A stretch of DNA of 64,000 nt from Persephonella sp964519345 (GTDB lineage Bacteria; Aquificota; Aquificia; Aquificales; Hydrogenothermaceae), in assembly GCA_964519345.1 (NCBI GenBank), contig CAZFKX010000024.1, positions 1 to 64,000 of the forward strand, read 5' to 3'. Shown here piece by piece: positions 23,719 through 33,025 of this stretch (position 1 is the first letter of the stretch; every line of letters starts with the position of its first letter). The translations under genes were made by a program, and so were the position numbers. The notes below the pieces were generated by a model. The model searched no databases and was not told the origin of the DNA. It worked only from the letters and a program-made list of their open reading frames with translations.

Positions 23719-24921
23719 ATGCCTAAATTTATTTATACTGCAAGGGATAAATACGGAGTTTTAAAAAAAGACACGATATATGCTTCTGATGTAGGCACTG
23801 CCGAAACGGAACTTACAAAACAGGGATATCAGATAATAAGGATAGAACTTGCTCCAAAAAAAGAATTCAGCATCGATATCTTCAAACCAAAGGTAAAAGA
23901 AAAAGATCTTGCTATATTTACAAGACAACTTGGAGCAATGATATCGGCAGGTGTTGGTATAGCAGAGGCATTAGAGATACTTTCTGAACAGATACCAAAC
24001 AAAACACTTGCAGATGCATTAAAATCTGTTAAAGAAGATGTTATGGCGGGAATGTCCTTAGCAAAAGCTATGGAAAAACATCCAAAGGCATTTCCTGAGT
24101 TTCTTGTTAACCTGACGGCAGCCGCCGAAGAATCTGGAAATTTAGATGTAATTCTAAAAAGAGCCACTGTTTATTATGAAAAAATAGCAGCTATAAAAAG
24201 AAAACTTATCAGTGCTTCCTGGTACCCAGCAATGGTTGTTGTTATCGCAACAGTTATAGTTTTAGGAATACTAACATTTATTGTTCCTACATTTGCCCAG
24301 CTTTATAAAGGAATGGGATCTGAACTTCCATTCCTGACACAGTTCCTTATTAATGCAAGTAATTTTGTAAAATCAAATATTCTTATTATTTTTGCTGGAA
24401 TCTTTGGACTGTTCATTTTAAACGGATATTTTTACAAAACAAAAGCGGGAAAAGAATTCTGGCATAGGGTTTTTCTTAATCTTCCGCTATTAGGAGAAAT
24501 ATTCAGAAAAGGTGCTGTTGCAAAATTCTCAAGAACGCTTTCTACCCTTGTAAGCGGGGGAGTTCCAATAATAAGGGCTCTTGAGATAGCATCAACAGTT
24601 GCAGGAAATGTAGTTATAGAAAAATCTATTAATAAAACAAAAGATGAGGTAGAGAAAGGAAAACAGATATTCCAATCTCTTGATCCAAAATTATTCCCGC
24701 CTATATTTATCGCGATGGTAAGGGTCGGTGAAAACACAGGTAGACTGGATGAGATGCTTGATACAATAGCTGATTTCTTTGAAGATGAAGTTGACAGAGC
24801 TGTGGAAGGACTTTTATCAACTATAGAACCTTTACTTATGGTATTTATAGGCGGTATCGTTGGGGTTATTTTAATCGGCCTTTACCTGCCAATATTCAAA
24901 CTTGGAGAGCTTATGAAATAA
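23719..24921 (+). CDS. pilC: Type IV pilus inner-membrane platform protein PilC
   Basis: 400 residues, GspF/PilC family. Two tandem T2SSF domains are visible, each starting with a conserved pattern: LAIFTRQLGAMISAGVGIAEALEIL (~60) and VAKFSRTLSTLVSGGVPIIRALEI (~265). Transmembrane helices are at about 170-195, 216-235 and 372-392. It anchors the assembly ATPases and the growing pilin fibre at the inner membrane. It follows pilT by 13 nt, and its TAA abuts the mnmA ATG. Confidence 0.95.
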   Translation: MPKFIYTARDKYGVLKKDTIYASDVGTAETELTKQGYQIIRIELAPKKEFSIDIFKPKVKEKDLAIFTRQLGAMISAGVGIAEALEILSEQIPNKTLADALKSVKEDVMAGMSLAKAMEKHPKAFPEFLVNLTAAAEESGNLDVILKRATVYYEKIAAIKRKLISASWYPAMVVVIATVIVLGILTFIVPTFAQLYKGMGSELPFLTQFLINASNFVKSNILIIFAGIFGLFILNGYFYKTKAGKEFWHRVFLNLPLLGEIFRKGAVAKFSRTLSTLVSGGVPIIRALEIASTVAGNVVIEKSINKTKDEVEKGKQIFQSLDPKLFPPIFIAMVRVGENTGRLDEMLDTIADFFEDEVDRAVEGLLSTIEPLLMVFIGGIVGVILIGLYLPIFKLGELMK

Positions 24922-25983
24922 ATGAAAGTAGCTGTTGGTATGAGCGGAGGAGTGGACTCCTCTGTTGCCGCACTCCTCCTGAAAGAAAAAGGATACGACG
25001 TAGTAGGTATTACATTAAAATTAAGCGGTATAGTCTGCTCAAATGATATACAGATTTGCTGCTCTCCACAGGATATAAAAGATGCTAAAAAGGTTGCCTC
25101 ATACCTTGGTATCGAACATTATGTTATAGACTGGGAAGATATATTTAAAGAAAAAGTTATAAAGTATTTTGTTGAGGATTATAAAAAAGGGAAAACACCA
25201 AATCCCTGCTGTATCTGCAACAGGGAAGTAAAAACAGGAAGGCTTGCAAGATTTGTGAATAAAGTTTTAGGTGCTGAAAAATTCGCAACAGGTCATTATA
25301 TAAAACTGGAAAACCACCCTAATTATGGAAGGGTTATAAAAAGAGGATCAGATATTAAAAAAGACCAGTCTTACTTTATGGCTCTTTTAGAAAGGGATGT
25401 TTTAGATCTTCTTATATTTCCTCTTTCAGAAATGAAAAAAGAAGAAGTCAGGAAAATAGCTGAGGAATATAAGATACCTGTTTCGGAAAAGAAGGAAAGT
25501 TTTGAGATATGTTTTACAGCCGGCAAAACACCAGCAGAGTATCTCTTTGACAATAAACTTATTGAGTTTGAGTCTGGTGATATTGTCCATATCAAAGGAA
25601 AAATCTTAGGAAAACACAAGGGGCTTCCTTTTTACACAATAGGTCAGAGAAGAGGACTCGGCGTTAGATGGAAAGAGCCGTTATACGTTGTTGATAAGAA
25701 TGCTGACGAAAACGTAATTGTTGTAGGTGAGCGGGATAAACTACTGACAGACAGCGTAAGATCAGAAAATTTCAACTTTCTTGTCCCACCAGAAAAATGG
25801 AACAAAGATAATTTATACGTTCAGGGAAGATACAGACAAAAGAGCGTAAAGATAAAAAATCTGGAAATAAATGGAAATAAGTTAACAGCATATTTTGAAA
25901 AACCTGAGGAAAGATTTGCCACTGGACAGATTCTTGCTGTTTACGATAATGATGTACTTCTTGGCGGTGGAATCATTATTTAG
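24922..25983 (+). CDS. mnmA: tRNA-specific 2-thiouridylase MnmA
   Basis: 353 residues. It thiolates U34 of tRNA Lys/Glu/Gln. PP-loop VGMSGGVDSSVAALLLKEKG at the N-terminus; catalytic cysteines expected in TPNPCCICNREVKTG and in KESFEICFTAGKTPAEYL; GHYIKL and GQRRGLGV are further family blocks. An extra Cys pair in the early region (SGIVCSNDIQICCSPQDI) resembles the cysteine-rich insertion seen in several thermophile MnmA proteins. It starts directly after the pilC stop (TAAATG), so it is cotranscribed with the pilus genes although unrelated in function. Confidence 0.94.
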   Translation: MKVAVGMSGGVDSSVAALLLKEKGYDVVGITLKLSGIVCSNDIQICCSPQDIKDAKKVASYLGIEHYVIDWEDIFKEKVIKYFVEDYKKGKTPNPCCICNREVKTGRLARFVNKVLGAEKFATGHYIKLENHPNYGRVIKRGSDIKKDQSYFMALLERDVLDLLIFPLSEMKKEEVRKIAEEYKIPVSEKKESFEICFTAGKTPAEYLFDNKLIEFESGDIVHIKGKILGKHKGLPFYTIGQRRGLGVRWKEPLYVVDKNADENVIVVGERDKLLTDSVRSENFNFLVPPEKWNKDNLYVQGRYRQKSVKIKNLEINGNKLTAYFEKPEERFATGQILAVYDNDVLLGGGIII

Positions 25984-26553
25984 CTAAAATCTCAGATTTT
26001 TTACAAACTCTATAGCCTGCTGTTTAGTCTTTATCTTTCCCTCTATCTGAGCACGTATAAGTTTATTTTTAACATAACCTAATTGAGGAGAGGGTTTTAT
26101 TGAAATAATATCCATAATCTCCTTTCCAGTTAAAAGAGGTTTTTCAATTATATGCCTGGTATAAACATTAAAGTAGTAACTCTGTAGATATATGATAAAT
26201 TCCCTCATTTTCTCCAAAAAATATTCATCTTCGGACGTTCCATAAGCATCTGAGATAGTAAGTATAAAAAGATGGACAGCTATATCTTTATTCTCATACC
26301 AGAAAAAGTTAATATCTTTATCTGTAATATCCTTACTTTCAAAAAGGTAAAAAAGTCTGAAAACTGAAAGATGTTTTTCTATCAACTTTGATACAAATAA
26401 TGTAGCTTTATTTCCCAATGATAACGCTTCTGATATGCTGGATTTAAAGATCTCGGCTCCTTTTTTGTCGTGATCTAAAAATCTGTTATTTTTCTTTTCA
26501 GTATATATCTTTCCAACATCATGAAAAAATGCTGATAGTTTTAAAAGCGTCAA
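25984..26553 (-). pseudogene. C-terminal HD part of frameshifted tRNA nucleotidyltransferase
   Basis: 189 residues from a TTG codon, but the same frame stays open back to the A9 run at 26632-26640 (about 29 more residues). That upstream stretch continues directly from the N-terminal piece. It contains LLKLSAFFHDVGKIYTEKKNNRFLDHDKKGAEI, the metal-binding HD motif of an HD phosphohydrolase domain found C-terminal to class II CCA-adding/poly(A) polymerase cores. The matching upstream His element (HKYDLIDHSLKTVEYMEEFL) lies on the other side of the frameshift. No ribosome binding site supports an independent start. Read together, the two pieces form one protein of about 535 residues. Confidence 0.75.
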
Positions 26554-26621
26554 ATCTGAAAACTCGCTTAAGAATTTTGTTTTACCGAGCTTATTAAGAA
26601 ATCTTTTATCAATAGTTGATT

Positions 26622-27593
26622 TTAAAATCTCTTTTTTTTTAGAAACTCTTCCATATACTCAACAGTTTTTAAGGAATGGTCAATCAGGTCGTATTTATGA
26701 AACTGCCCTGATTTTTTTACTTTAATCATCATTTCTATCTGAGGTACAATCTCCTGAAAAACACCATTTTTTACCAGTTCTTTTATAGTAGAAGATGCAT
26801 TTACTCCATCAAATATCTTCAGTATCTCGTCTCTTACCCTTTCCTTAGGAGAATTTTTTATTATGTTTTTGTTTTTCTTTACCCACTTCTCAAAATTTTC
26901 GTCCAAATCAAAGTTTATCTCCTGAGCTATTCTATATCCTCTTAATATTCTTACAGGATCTTTTTCAATATTATTATAAGATACAGGTCTTACTATTCCA
27001 GATTGCAGATCCTCAAGTCCACCTGAAGGATCAAAAAGTACAGTTTGAGAAGCACCAAACCCAACTGTATCGTCAAAAACAACAGCCATAGCGTTTATTG
27101 TAAAATCTCTTCCCATAAGATCCTTCTCTATTTTTTTTATTATCTCCCTTTCTTTGTCGTAGAAATCAAGATCAGGGTTGTTCATAATATCAGATATATC
27201 AAGGTAAGAAAAATCAAATCTATATCTACAATCCCCTTCATAAAAGATTATAGTTGCAACATCTTTATCTTTTTCAAAATGGAATATATCTCCTTTACCA
27301 AGTATCTTTCTTAGATTTTTAACAATATCAAACGGATCTGTTGTAACGATAAAATCTATATCAATTTTGTTTGATATTGGTCTATTTAAAAGTCTGTCCC
27401 TTATCCAGCCGCCAACAATCAGACATACAGTATCCCTTGAGAGAGCCTTAGATAGATAATCAAAATATGAGTTGTAAAAAAGAAGTCCATGTACATACTT
27501 TGTTTTTATATCAATATCTAATTTATCCCTCTCTTCCTTAGAAAGTTTTTGTCTTTGAAGTATCTTCTCAAGAAGTTTCTCTATTCCAAGCAT
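26622..27593 (-). CDS. cca: tRNA nucleotidyltransferase/poly(A) polymerase-family N-terminal part (frame broken at A9)
   Basis: 323 residues in this frame, ATG preceded by GGAGTAAGGT. Nucleotidyltransferase core: CLIVGGWIRDRLLNRPISNKIDIDFIVT (GG..RD..L and the DxD metal ligands, here DID), then MGRDFTINAMAV and PVRILRGYRIAQEINFDLD, the class II CCA-enzyme motifs. The frame stops shortly after an HD-domain half (HKYDLIDHSLKTVEYMEEF) at an A9 run on the coding strand. One extra A would restore the frame into the downstream HD piece. Aquificales are known to split CC- and A-adding between enzymes, so the exact specificity is open. The encoded tRNA-Arg lacks CCA, so such an activity is needed. 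Confidence 0.8.
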   Translation of the reverse strand: MLGIEKLLEKILQRQKLSKEERDKLDIDIKTKYVHGLLFYNSYFDYLSKALSRDTVCLIVGGWIRDRLLNRPISNKIDIDFIVTTDPFDIVKNLRKILGKGDIFHFEKDKDVATIIFYEGDCRYRFDFSYLDISDIMNNPDLDFYDKEREIIKKIEKDLMGRDFTINAMAVVFDDTVGFGASQTVLFDPSGGLEDLQSGIVRPVSYNNIEKDPVRILRGYRIAQEINFDLDENFEKWVKKNKNIIKNSPKERVRDEILKIFDGVNASSTIKELVKNGVFQEIVPQIEMMIKVKKSGQFHKYDLIDHSLKTVEYMEEFLKKKRF

Positions 27594-27647
27594 ACCTTAC
27601 TCCAAAACAGTCTGTATTAGAGAATTTTACCATAAGGCTTAATCTTT

Positions 27648-27675
27648 TTATGAATCAAAATACAAGTAGTATAAT
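27648..27675 (+). promoter_or_regulatory. Candidate promoter for purH
   Basis: A perfect TATAAT at 27670-27675 lies 32 nt upstream of the purH ATG. The best -35 with 16-nt spacing is TTATGA (27648-27653), a poor match, so only the -10 is convincing. Confidence 0.35.
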
Positions 27676-27707
27676 TTTATTCAGGAATAATCACTGTGAG
27701 GTAAGGA

Positions 27708-29255
27708 ATGAAAAAAAGAGCTTTAATTTCTGTTTCTGACAAAAGAGGTGTCGTAGAATTTGCAGAAGAACTTGAAAGACTTGGTTATCAAATAATCTCC
27801 TCTTCAGGTACAGCAAAGGTTCTTAAAGAGAGCGGAATAGATGTTATACAGGTATCTGATATAACAGGATTTCCAGAAATCATGGGAGGAAGGGTAAAAA
27901 CACTTCATCCTAAGATACATGGAGGTCTTCTGGCTGTAAGAGACAACCCAGAGTATATGAGACAGCTTGAAGAGCAGGGAATAGAGCCTATAGATATTGT
28001 TGCGATAAATCTTTATCCTTTTGAAGAGACTGTTAAAAAAGGGGCTGATATTGATCAGATTATAGAAAATATTGATATTGGCGGTCCTGCTATGGTAAGA
28101 GCATCAGCCAAAAATTATAAGTTTGTCACTATTGTTGTTGATCCCGATGATTACAACTCTATTATCTCAGAACTTAAAGAAAGCGGGGAAACAAGTCTGG
28201 AAACAAGAAAAAGATTGGCTTTAAAAGCATTTAGACACACAGCTTTTTATGACAGCGTTATATCTACAGTCCTTAATGAAAAGTTTGGCATAAATGAGAA
28301 ATTTCCCTATGAACTTTCTGTCCCTTTTAGAAGAAAGAATCTGCTTAGATACGGTGAAAACCCTCATCAAGAAGCTGCTGTTTATATCTCGCCTGTTGAG
28401 TATAGAGGTCTTTCAACCGCAGAAAGTGAGATTCTTCACGGAAAAGAAATGTCTTACAATAATTATCTTGATGTTGAAGCAGCCGTAAATCTTGTAAAAG
28501 AGTTTGAAGAAACAGCTGCTGTTATAGTAAAACACAACAATCCATCTGGTGTAGCAACAGCCGAAAAGCCTGAAGAGGCATACAGAAAAGCTCTGTCTAA
28601 AGATCCAAAATCTGCTTTTGGCGGTATTGTAGCTTTTAACAGAACTGTTGATCTTAATACTGCAAAAGCCTTAACAGAGATATTTCTTGAGGTGGTTGCA
28701 GCACCTGATTTTGAAAAAGATGCGTTTGATTATCTCAAGGATAAAAAGAAAAATCTCAGGATTGTAAAGATAAGGAATTTCGAGAAAACACCGGATGGTG
28801 TTGATTACAGAAGAATATCTGGAGGAATTTTAGTACAGGACAGAGATAACGAACTTTATAAGGAGCTTAAAGTTGTAACTGAAAGAAAACCTACAGATAA
28901 AGAATTTGAAGACCTACTTTTTGCATGGAAAGTGGTAAAACATGTTAAATCGAATTCCGTAGTTATAGCAAAGGATAAAGCGACTGTCGGCATAGGGCCG
29001 GGTCAAACGTCAAGGGTTGACAGTCTTGAAACTGCTGTTAAAAAAGCAAAAGAGTTCAATCTTGATCTCAGTGGCTCTGTTCTTGCCTCTGAAGCATTCT
29101 TCCCATTTAGAGATAGTATTGATCAGGCTGCTGAATATGGGATTAAAGCTGTTATTCAGCCTGGGGGATCAATAAGAGACAAGGAAGTTATACAGGCAGC
29201 AAATGAGCATAATATAGCTATGATTTTTACAGGAATGAGACATTTCAAACATTGA
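27708..29255 (+). CDS. purH: Bifunctional AICAR transformylase/IMP cyclohydrolase
   Basis: 515 residues, GAGGTAAGGA before the ATG. It performs the last two steps of IMP synthesis. The N-terminal MGS-fold IMP cyclohydrolase domain (~1-195) has ALISVSDKRGVVEFA, SSGTAKVLKESG and VKTLHPKIHGGLL. The C-terminal AICAR transformylase domain has LRYGENPHQEAAVY, VKHNNPSGVA, SAFGGIVAFN, GIGPGQTSRVDS and ASEAFFPFRDSID. It is monocistronic and overlaps the 3' end of the convergent sensor kinase gene by 11 nt. Together with purT it shows a complete late purine pathway. Confidence 0.97.
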   Translation: MKKRALISVSDKRGVVEFAEELERLGYQIISSSGTAKVLKESGIDVIQVSDITGFPEIMGGRVKTLHPKIHGGLLAVRDNPEYMRQLEEQGIEPIDIVAINLYPFEETVKKGADIDQIIENIDIGGPAMVRASAKNYKFVTIVVDPDDYNSIISELKESGETSLETRKRLALKAFRHTAFYDSVISTVLNEKFGINEKFPYELSVPFRRKNLLRYGENPHQEAAVYISPVEYRGLSTAESEILHGKEMSYNNYLDVEAAVNLVKEFEETAAVIVKHNNPSGVATAEKPEEAYRKALSKDPKSAFGGIVAFNRTVDLNTAKALTEIFLEVVAAPDFEKDAFDYLKDKKKNLRIVKIRNFEKTPDGVDYRRISGGILVQDRDNELYKELKVVTERKPTDKEFEDLLFAWKVVKHVKSNSVVIAKDKATVGIGPGQTSRVDSLETAVKKAKEFNLDLSGSVLASEAFFPFRDSIDQAAEYGIKAVIQPGGSIRDKEVIQAANEHNIAMIFTGMRHFKH

Positions 29256-31251
29256 GGGGCAGATAAAACTCAAACTTTGCCCCTTTTCCTTCTCCTTCAC
29301 TTTCAGCATATATATTTCCACCTAAGAGTTCAATATATCTCTTTGAAATAGCAAGACCAAGCCCTGTTCCCTTGTATTTTTTCTGTATAGGGCTTTCAAG
29401 CTGTGTAAAATCATTAAAAAGCTTATCTATATTTTCCTTAGATATGCCTATACCTGTATCTATTACTGAAAAATAGACCTTTCCATTTTCAGTTCTGAGA
29501 TCAATCTTTATATATCCCTTTTCTGTAAATTTGACAGCATTTGAGAGAAGGTTTAATAAGATCTGCTTTAAAAGTCTGTAGTCTGTATTTATAACAATAT
29601 CAGTATTTTTAGGAAGAATAAGCTTTAGACCTTTTTCCTGAATTAAAGGTTGAACCATAGCTGTTATTTCATCAATAAGCTCCTTAACAGTAAAGGATTT
29701 TTTATTTATCCTTACAGCACCAGCTTCTATTTTTGCAAAATCAAGTATATCGTTTATCATATCAAGTAGGTGTCTTCCTGCAATCTCTATACTTTTGGCT
29801 GCTTTTATATTTTCCTCATCTGTCTCTGCCATCTGGAGATATTGAGCAAAACCTATAATACTGTTCAGAGGTGTTCTTAGTTCATGGGACATATTGGATA
29901 TAAAAGCTGATTTTGCTCTTGATGCTGCTTGAGCCTTGTGTAAAAGCTCAAGCCTTTCTATATACAGATTAATCATTCTACCTATTGATTTAAGAAACTG
30001 TTCCTCCTCTGCATTAATCTCCCTATTAAGATCAAAATGTATAAAACCCTTAACTGAATCCGTACTGACAGGAATATTGATACCTTTATCTTTTTTTTCT
30101 TTAACAAATTCCACCCTTTCTATATTTAAAAAACTCTCAAGTTCCTTTGTGACTATATCTATAACCTCTGATTCTGAGTTTGCAGAGGTTATTCTGTTTA
30201 TTATTTCTATAAGCTTGGTAAATAGTCTAAGTCTCTCTATATTTTCAAGTTTTATTTTTTCAAGTGCGGACTGGATTTCAGACAGCATATTATTAAAAGC
30301 TTTCGCAAGTACACCTATCTCGTCCTGTGATCTTATATCAACTCTTTTTGAATAATCTTTTGTTTTTGATATATAATCAGCTGTTTCTGTAAGAATCTTT
30401 ACTGGCTTTACAAGTCTTGAAGCAACAATACCTGAAAGTATAAGGATTATAGCCATTCCAGATAATGCAACTCCAGTAAATATCATTTCCATAGATTTTA
30501 ATGGTGAGAAGATGGCTTTTTTATTTAACTGTAAAAGGATATACCAGTCTTTTAGATATGTCTCATCTATCTTTTTGTAAACTGTTAAGAAATTGCCAAA
30601 CTCAAAATAACCCTCATCTTTTATATTTTTGGGAACAGGTATCTCAGCTCCTATAAAAAGTTCGTCCTTTCTGTTGTATATACTGTTGATGCTATTTTTT
30701 GCTGAAAATGTGTACTGGCTGAAATACTCAGGGTATAGTAGAAGAACAAGGTAACCTATCTTCTTATCCTGAAAAATTGAGTAAACAGGAATTGAAAGTT
30801 TTATTATTTTTTCCCCAGTTAAAGGAAATTTATGCAGGTCGGAGAAATATCTATCAAGATATTCAGGACTAATTTTTTTACCTATAAGTGTTTTTTTTGT
30901 TGAAGATATAATTGATCCTTTTTTATTAGCAACAAACAAAATACCTTTTATGTTTCTATTTTCCTTTATGCTGAAAAGAAACTTTTGAATTCTTTTGTCT
31001 ATATCATCAACAAGTATATCGTTCAGAATCTGATTTTCAGACCAGAATGAGAGTTCGGTATGCAGATTATGAAAATCCCTTAAAATAGTTTTTTTCAAGA
31101 ATGTTATCTGGCTGTACTGTTGATCGATTATATTGTCTATCAGATGCTCTTCTCCCTTTTTAAAGACAAAAAATATAGAGGCTGTAAAAGGAAAAAGAGT
31201 TGCTATAAGAAAAGATAAAACAATTTTATATTTTATACTTCTGAATCTCAT
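29245..31251 (-). CDS. Membrane sensor histidine kinase
   Basis: 668 residues. A transmembrane helix (~10-30) and a second (~256-276) bracket a ~225-residue periplasmic Cache-like sensor. HAMP (~277-335) follows, then a degenerate GAF-like region (~345-430), the dimerisation/phosphoacceptor helix FISNMSHELRTPLNSIIGFA with His456, and a HATPase domain with LLSNAVKFTEKG (N box), DTGIGISKENIDKLFNDF (G1/F) and GTGLGLAISKRYIELLGG (G2). It has no receiver domain of its own; the single-domain receiver just upstream overlaps its start by 4 nt and is the obvious partner. It is the last gene of the putative sigma-54 operon. Confidence 0.92.
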   Translation of the reverse strand: MRFRSIKYKIVLSFLIATLFPFTASIFFVFKKGEEHLIDNIIDQQYSQITFLKKTILRDFHNLHTELSFWSENQILNDILVDDIDKRIQKFLFSIKENRNIKGILFVANKKGSIISSTKKTLIGKKISPEYLDRYFSDLHKFPLTGEKIIKLSIPVYSIFQDKKIGYLVLLLYPEYFSQYTFSAKNSINSIYNRKDELFIGAEIPVPKNIKDEGYFEFGNFLTVYKKIDETYLKDWYILLQLNKKAIFSPLKSMEMIFTGVALSGMAIILILSGIVASRLVKPVKILTETADYISKTKDYSKRVDIRSQDEIGVLAKAFNNMLSEIQSALEKIKLENIERLRLFTKLIEIINRITSANSESEVIDIVTKELESFLNIERVEFVKEKKDKGINIPVSTDSVKGFIHFDLNREINAEEEQFLKSIGRMINLYIERLELLHKAQAASRAKSAFISNMSHELRTPLNSIIGFAQYLQMAETDEENIKAAKSIEIAGRHLLDMINDILDFAKIEAGAVRINKKSFTVKELIDEITAMVQPLIQEKGLKLILPKNTDIVINTDYRLLKQILLNLLSNAVKFTEKGYIKIDLRTENGKVYFSVIDTGIGISKENIDKLFNDFTQLESPIQKKYKGTGLGLAISKRYIELLGGNIYAESEGEGKGAKFEFYLPLNV
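29255..29287 (+). terminator. Possible purH terminator
   Basis: AGGGGCA (29255-29261) pairs with TGCCCCT (29278-29284) around a 16-nt loop and is followed by a short T run. It begins at the purH stop codon and lies within the 3' coding end of the convergent kinase gene. The long loop and short U tract make it a weak terminator. Confidence 0.35.
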
Positions 31252-31592
31252 CCTATCACTTCCGATATAGTCTGTATAAGTTTTTCAATATCAACAGGTT
31301 TAGGAATAAAACCATCTGCATCTATAGAGTCCAAATCATCAAGTGCTGAGAATATAACAACAGGTATATCTTTTGTTTTATTATTCTTTTTCAATCTTTT
31401 CATAACTTCCCAGCCGTCAATCTCAGGCATCATAATGTCAAGAATTATAAGATCCGGTTTTTTTTCATACGCAAGGGAAAGCCCTTTTTCACCACTTTCA
31501 GCCTCAAATATACAGTATCCTTTTTTCTGAAGAATCATCTTTATAAGAAGTCTGTTCTGTTTATTGTCGTCAATTATAAGTATCTTTTTCAT
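31248..31592 (-). CDS. Single-domain response regulator
   Basis: 114 residues, a CheY-like receiver with no output domain. The acidic pocket is in LIIDDN, the phosphoacceptor is Asp52 in DLIILDIMMPEIDGWEVM, and the conserved Thr/Ser and Lys are in VVIFSALDD and GFIPKPVD. It overlaps the kinase gene (4 nt) and the preceding binding-protein gene (4 nt), so the three are translationally coupled. It probably relays phosphate between the kinase and another receiver such as the HD-GYP protein. This is inferred. Confidence 0.88.
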   Translation of the reverse strand: MKKILIIDDNKQNRLLIKMILQKKGYCIFEAESGEKGLSLAYEKKPDLIILDIMMPEIDGWEVMKRLKKNNKTKDIPVVIFSALDDLDSIDADGFIPKPVDIEKLIQTISEVIG

Positions 31593-32014
31593 CTTTCCCT
31601 GATTATGTAAATTATTTTAAGTTCAGAATCTACATTTTCTAATCTAATATAACCTACAGCTCCTTTAACCTTTTTTATAAATCTTTTAACAGCTTCCTCT
31701 GAAGAAAGAACTAAAGGAGGTTCCACACCATGGAAGTACATCTCATTCCAGTATAAATTAATCTGTTCGCTATCCATCTCAAGTATTTTTTCCTGAAAAA
31801 TATTCCTCAGATAAGAATCTGGTGGAAGGTTTACAGGTATTACCTTTTCACCCTTTAAAAAGATTTTTATCTTAAGATATATTTTTTTTAGATCCTCTTT
31901 TGACACAGCATTTACAGACATACTTTTGCTTACGACAACAGCTATATCTCCAGAAAAAGAGGTATAAAAAATTAAACATATAGATAAGATCGCTCCCAGA
32001 AAGCTGTTTTTCAT
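31589..32014 (-). CDS. Short PstS-like periplasmic binding protein
   Basis: 141 residues. A signal peptide (MKNSFLGAILSICLIFYTSFSG) is followed by the start of a phosphate-binding-protein-like fold: DIAVVVSKSMSVNAVSKEDLKKIYLKIKIFLKGEKVIPVN, then RNIFQEKILEMDSEQINLYWNEMYFHG and VKRFIKKVKGAVGYIRLENV. This is only about half the size of PstS and matches the small PBP-like proteins often annotated as phosphate ABC transporter substrate-binding. Its operon with a sensor kinase and porin suggests a sensing rather than a transport role. The ligand is unknown. Confidence 0.7.
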   Translation of the reverse strand: MKNSFLGAILSICLIFYTSFSGDIAVVVSKSMSVNAVSKEDLKKIYLKIKIFLKGEKVIPVNLPPDSYLRNIFQEKILEMDSEQINLYWNEMYFHGVEPPLVLSSEEAVKRFIKKVKGAVGYIRLENVDSELKIIYIIRER

Positions 32015-32020
32015 CTATTC

Positions 32021-33025
32021 TTAAAAAAGCACTGCAAATGATGCTAAAAATCTGTTTGATCTATTTTCAAAAAACTGGTATTCTCCTTTTAAGGATATAT
32101 TAAATAAAGGTTTATAATTCCAACCAAAAGTCCAGACATTAAGATATCCTTTATCTGATCTGTCTTTAAAATACTCATTTCTAACTATTAAATAATTCCT
32201 GGAAAAAATTCTATAAACTGTTTGTATGTAGTACGATTCCTTATCTACTCTTCCACTGTAATCTGCGTGGTGTTCCTCATTTTCATGTGCTATATAACCT
32301 TCTCCCATAAGATAAAACCTCTTTATATTCATATATCCGAATATCCCTAAAAATATTGAAGTTTCCTTGAATTGAGTGTCATAAAATCTACCACCGTTTA
32401 TTCCTAAATATCTGTTTATACTGAAAAACTTTTTAAATTGAAATCCTATAAAATCATCTGTTTTTACATTATTGTATCCATCATCAATATTTTTCGTCTT
32501 CTGGATAAAAACATGGTACTCCGTAGAGTCGTCTATAAAAGGGAGAAAACCGTAGATATCAACGCCTGTGGAAAATCTTGGATAAAACCATTCTGCCGTA
32601 ACAGGATCTGATGTTGTCCATTTCAAAGCATTAATATGAACCTGATTCCAGATCCCAAGAGGTGTTATGAATCTTCCAACTCTTGCCTTAAAAGATTCAT
32701 TAAATGAGTATTCAAGATAAAATCTTTCTGTATGCAACTTTAGATTAAACTCATCCTTTTCTCCTTTTCTTTTTACGTACCAGTTTTTAGCTTCAAGTTC
32801 TCCGAATATTTTGAATTTTCCATGTCTGTAAAATCCAAGTACAGCAATATCATCAACCTTATATTCAAAGTAACCATTTTCTCTGTGCTCATACTGAAAT
32901 GATGCGTATCCTCCGAGATAGAATCTGTTATCTACAGATAATCCTCTACCAAATCTGTAATTTATTTCTGAAGCATAGGAAAAACCTATAATAAGTAAGA
33001 TACAAATTACAACCATATTTCTCAT
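32021..33025 (-). CDS. Porin-like outer-membrane beta-barrel protein
   Basis: 334 residues. A cleavable signal peptide (MRNMVVICILLIIGFSYA) precedes a protein rich in alternating aromatic/hydrophobic strands (for example FKARVGRFITPLGIWNQ, YLGINGGRFYD, RFYLMGEGYIAHEN), ending in FASFAVLF with the terminal Phe typical of Omp85-inserted barrels. The 'GRFITPLGIWN' element is reminiscent of OprP/OprO-type and other 16-strand porin-like families. The ATG overlaps the HD-GYP stop by 4 nt; a short PstS-like gene follows. Substrate unknown. Confidence 0.75.
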   Translation of the reverse strand: MRNMVVICILLIIGFSYASEINYRFGRGLSVDNRFYLGGYASFQYEHRENGYFEYKVDDIAVLGFYRHGKFKIFGELEAKNWYVKRKGEKDEFNLKLHTERFYLEYSFNESFKARVGRFITPLGIWNQVHINALKWTTSDPVTAEWFYPRFSTGVDIYGFLPFIDDSTEYHVFIQKTKNIDDGYNNVKTDDFIGFQFKKFFSINRYLGINGGRFYDTQFKETSIFLGIFGYMNIKRFYLMGEGYIAHENEEHHADYSGRVDKESYYIQTVYRIFSRNYLIVRNEYFKDRSDKGYLNVWTFGWNYKPLFNISLKGEYQFFENRSNRFLASFAVLF

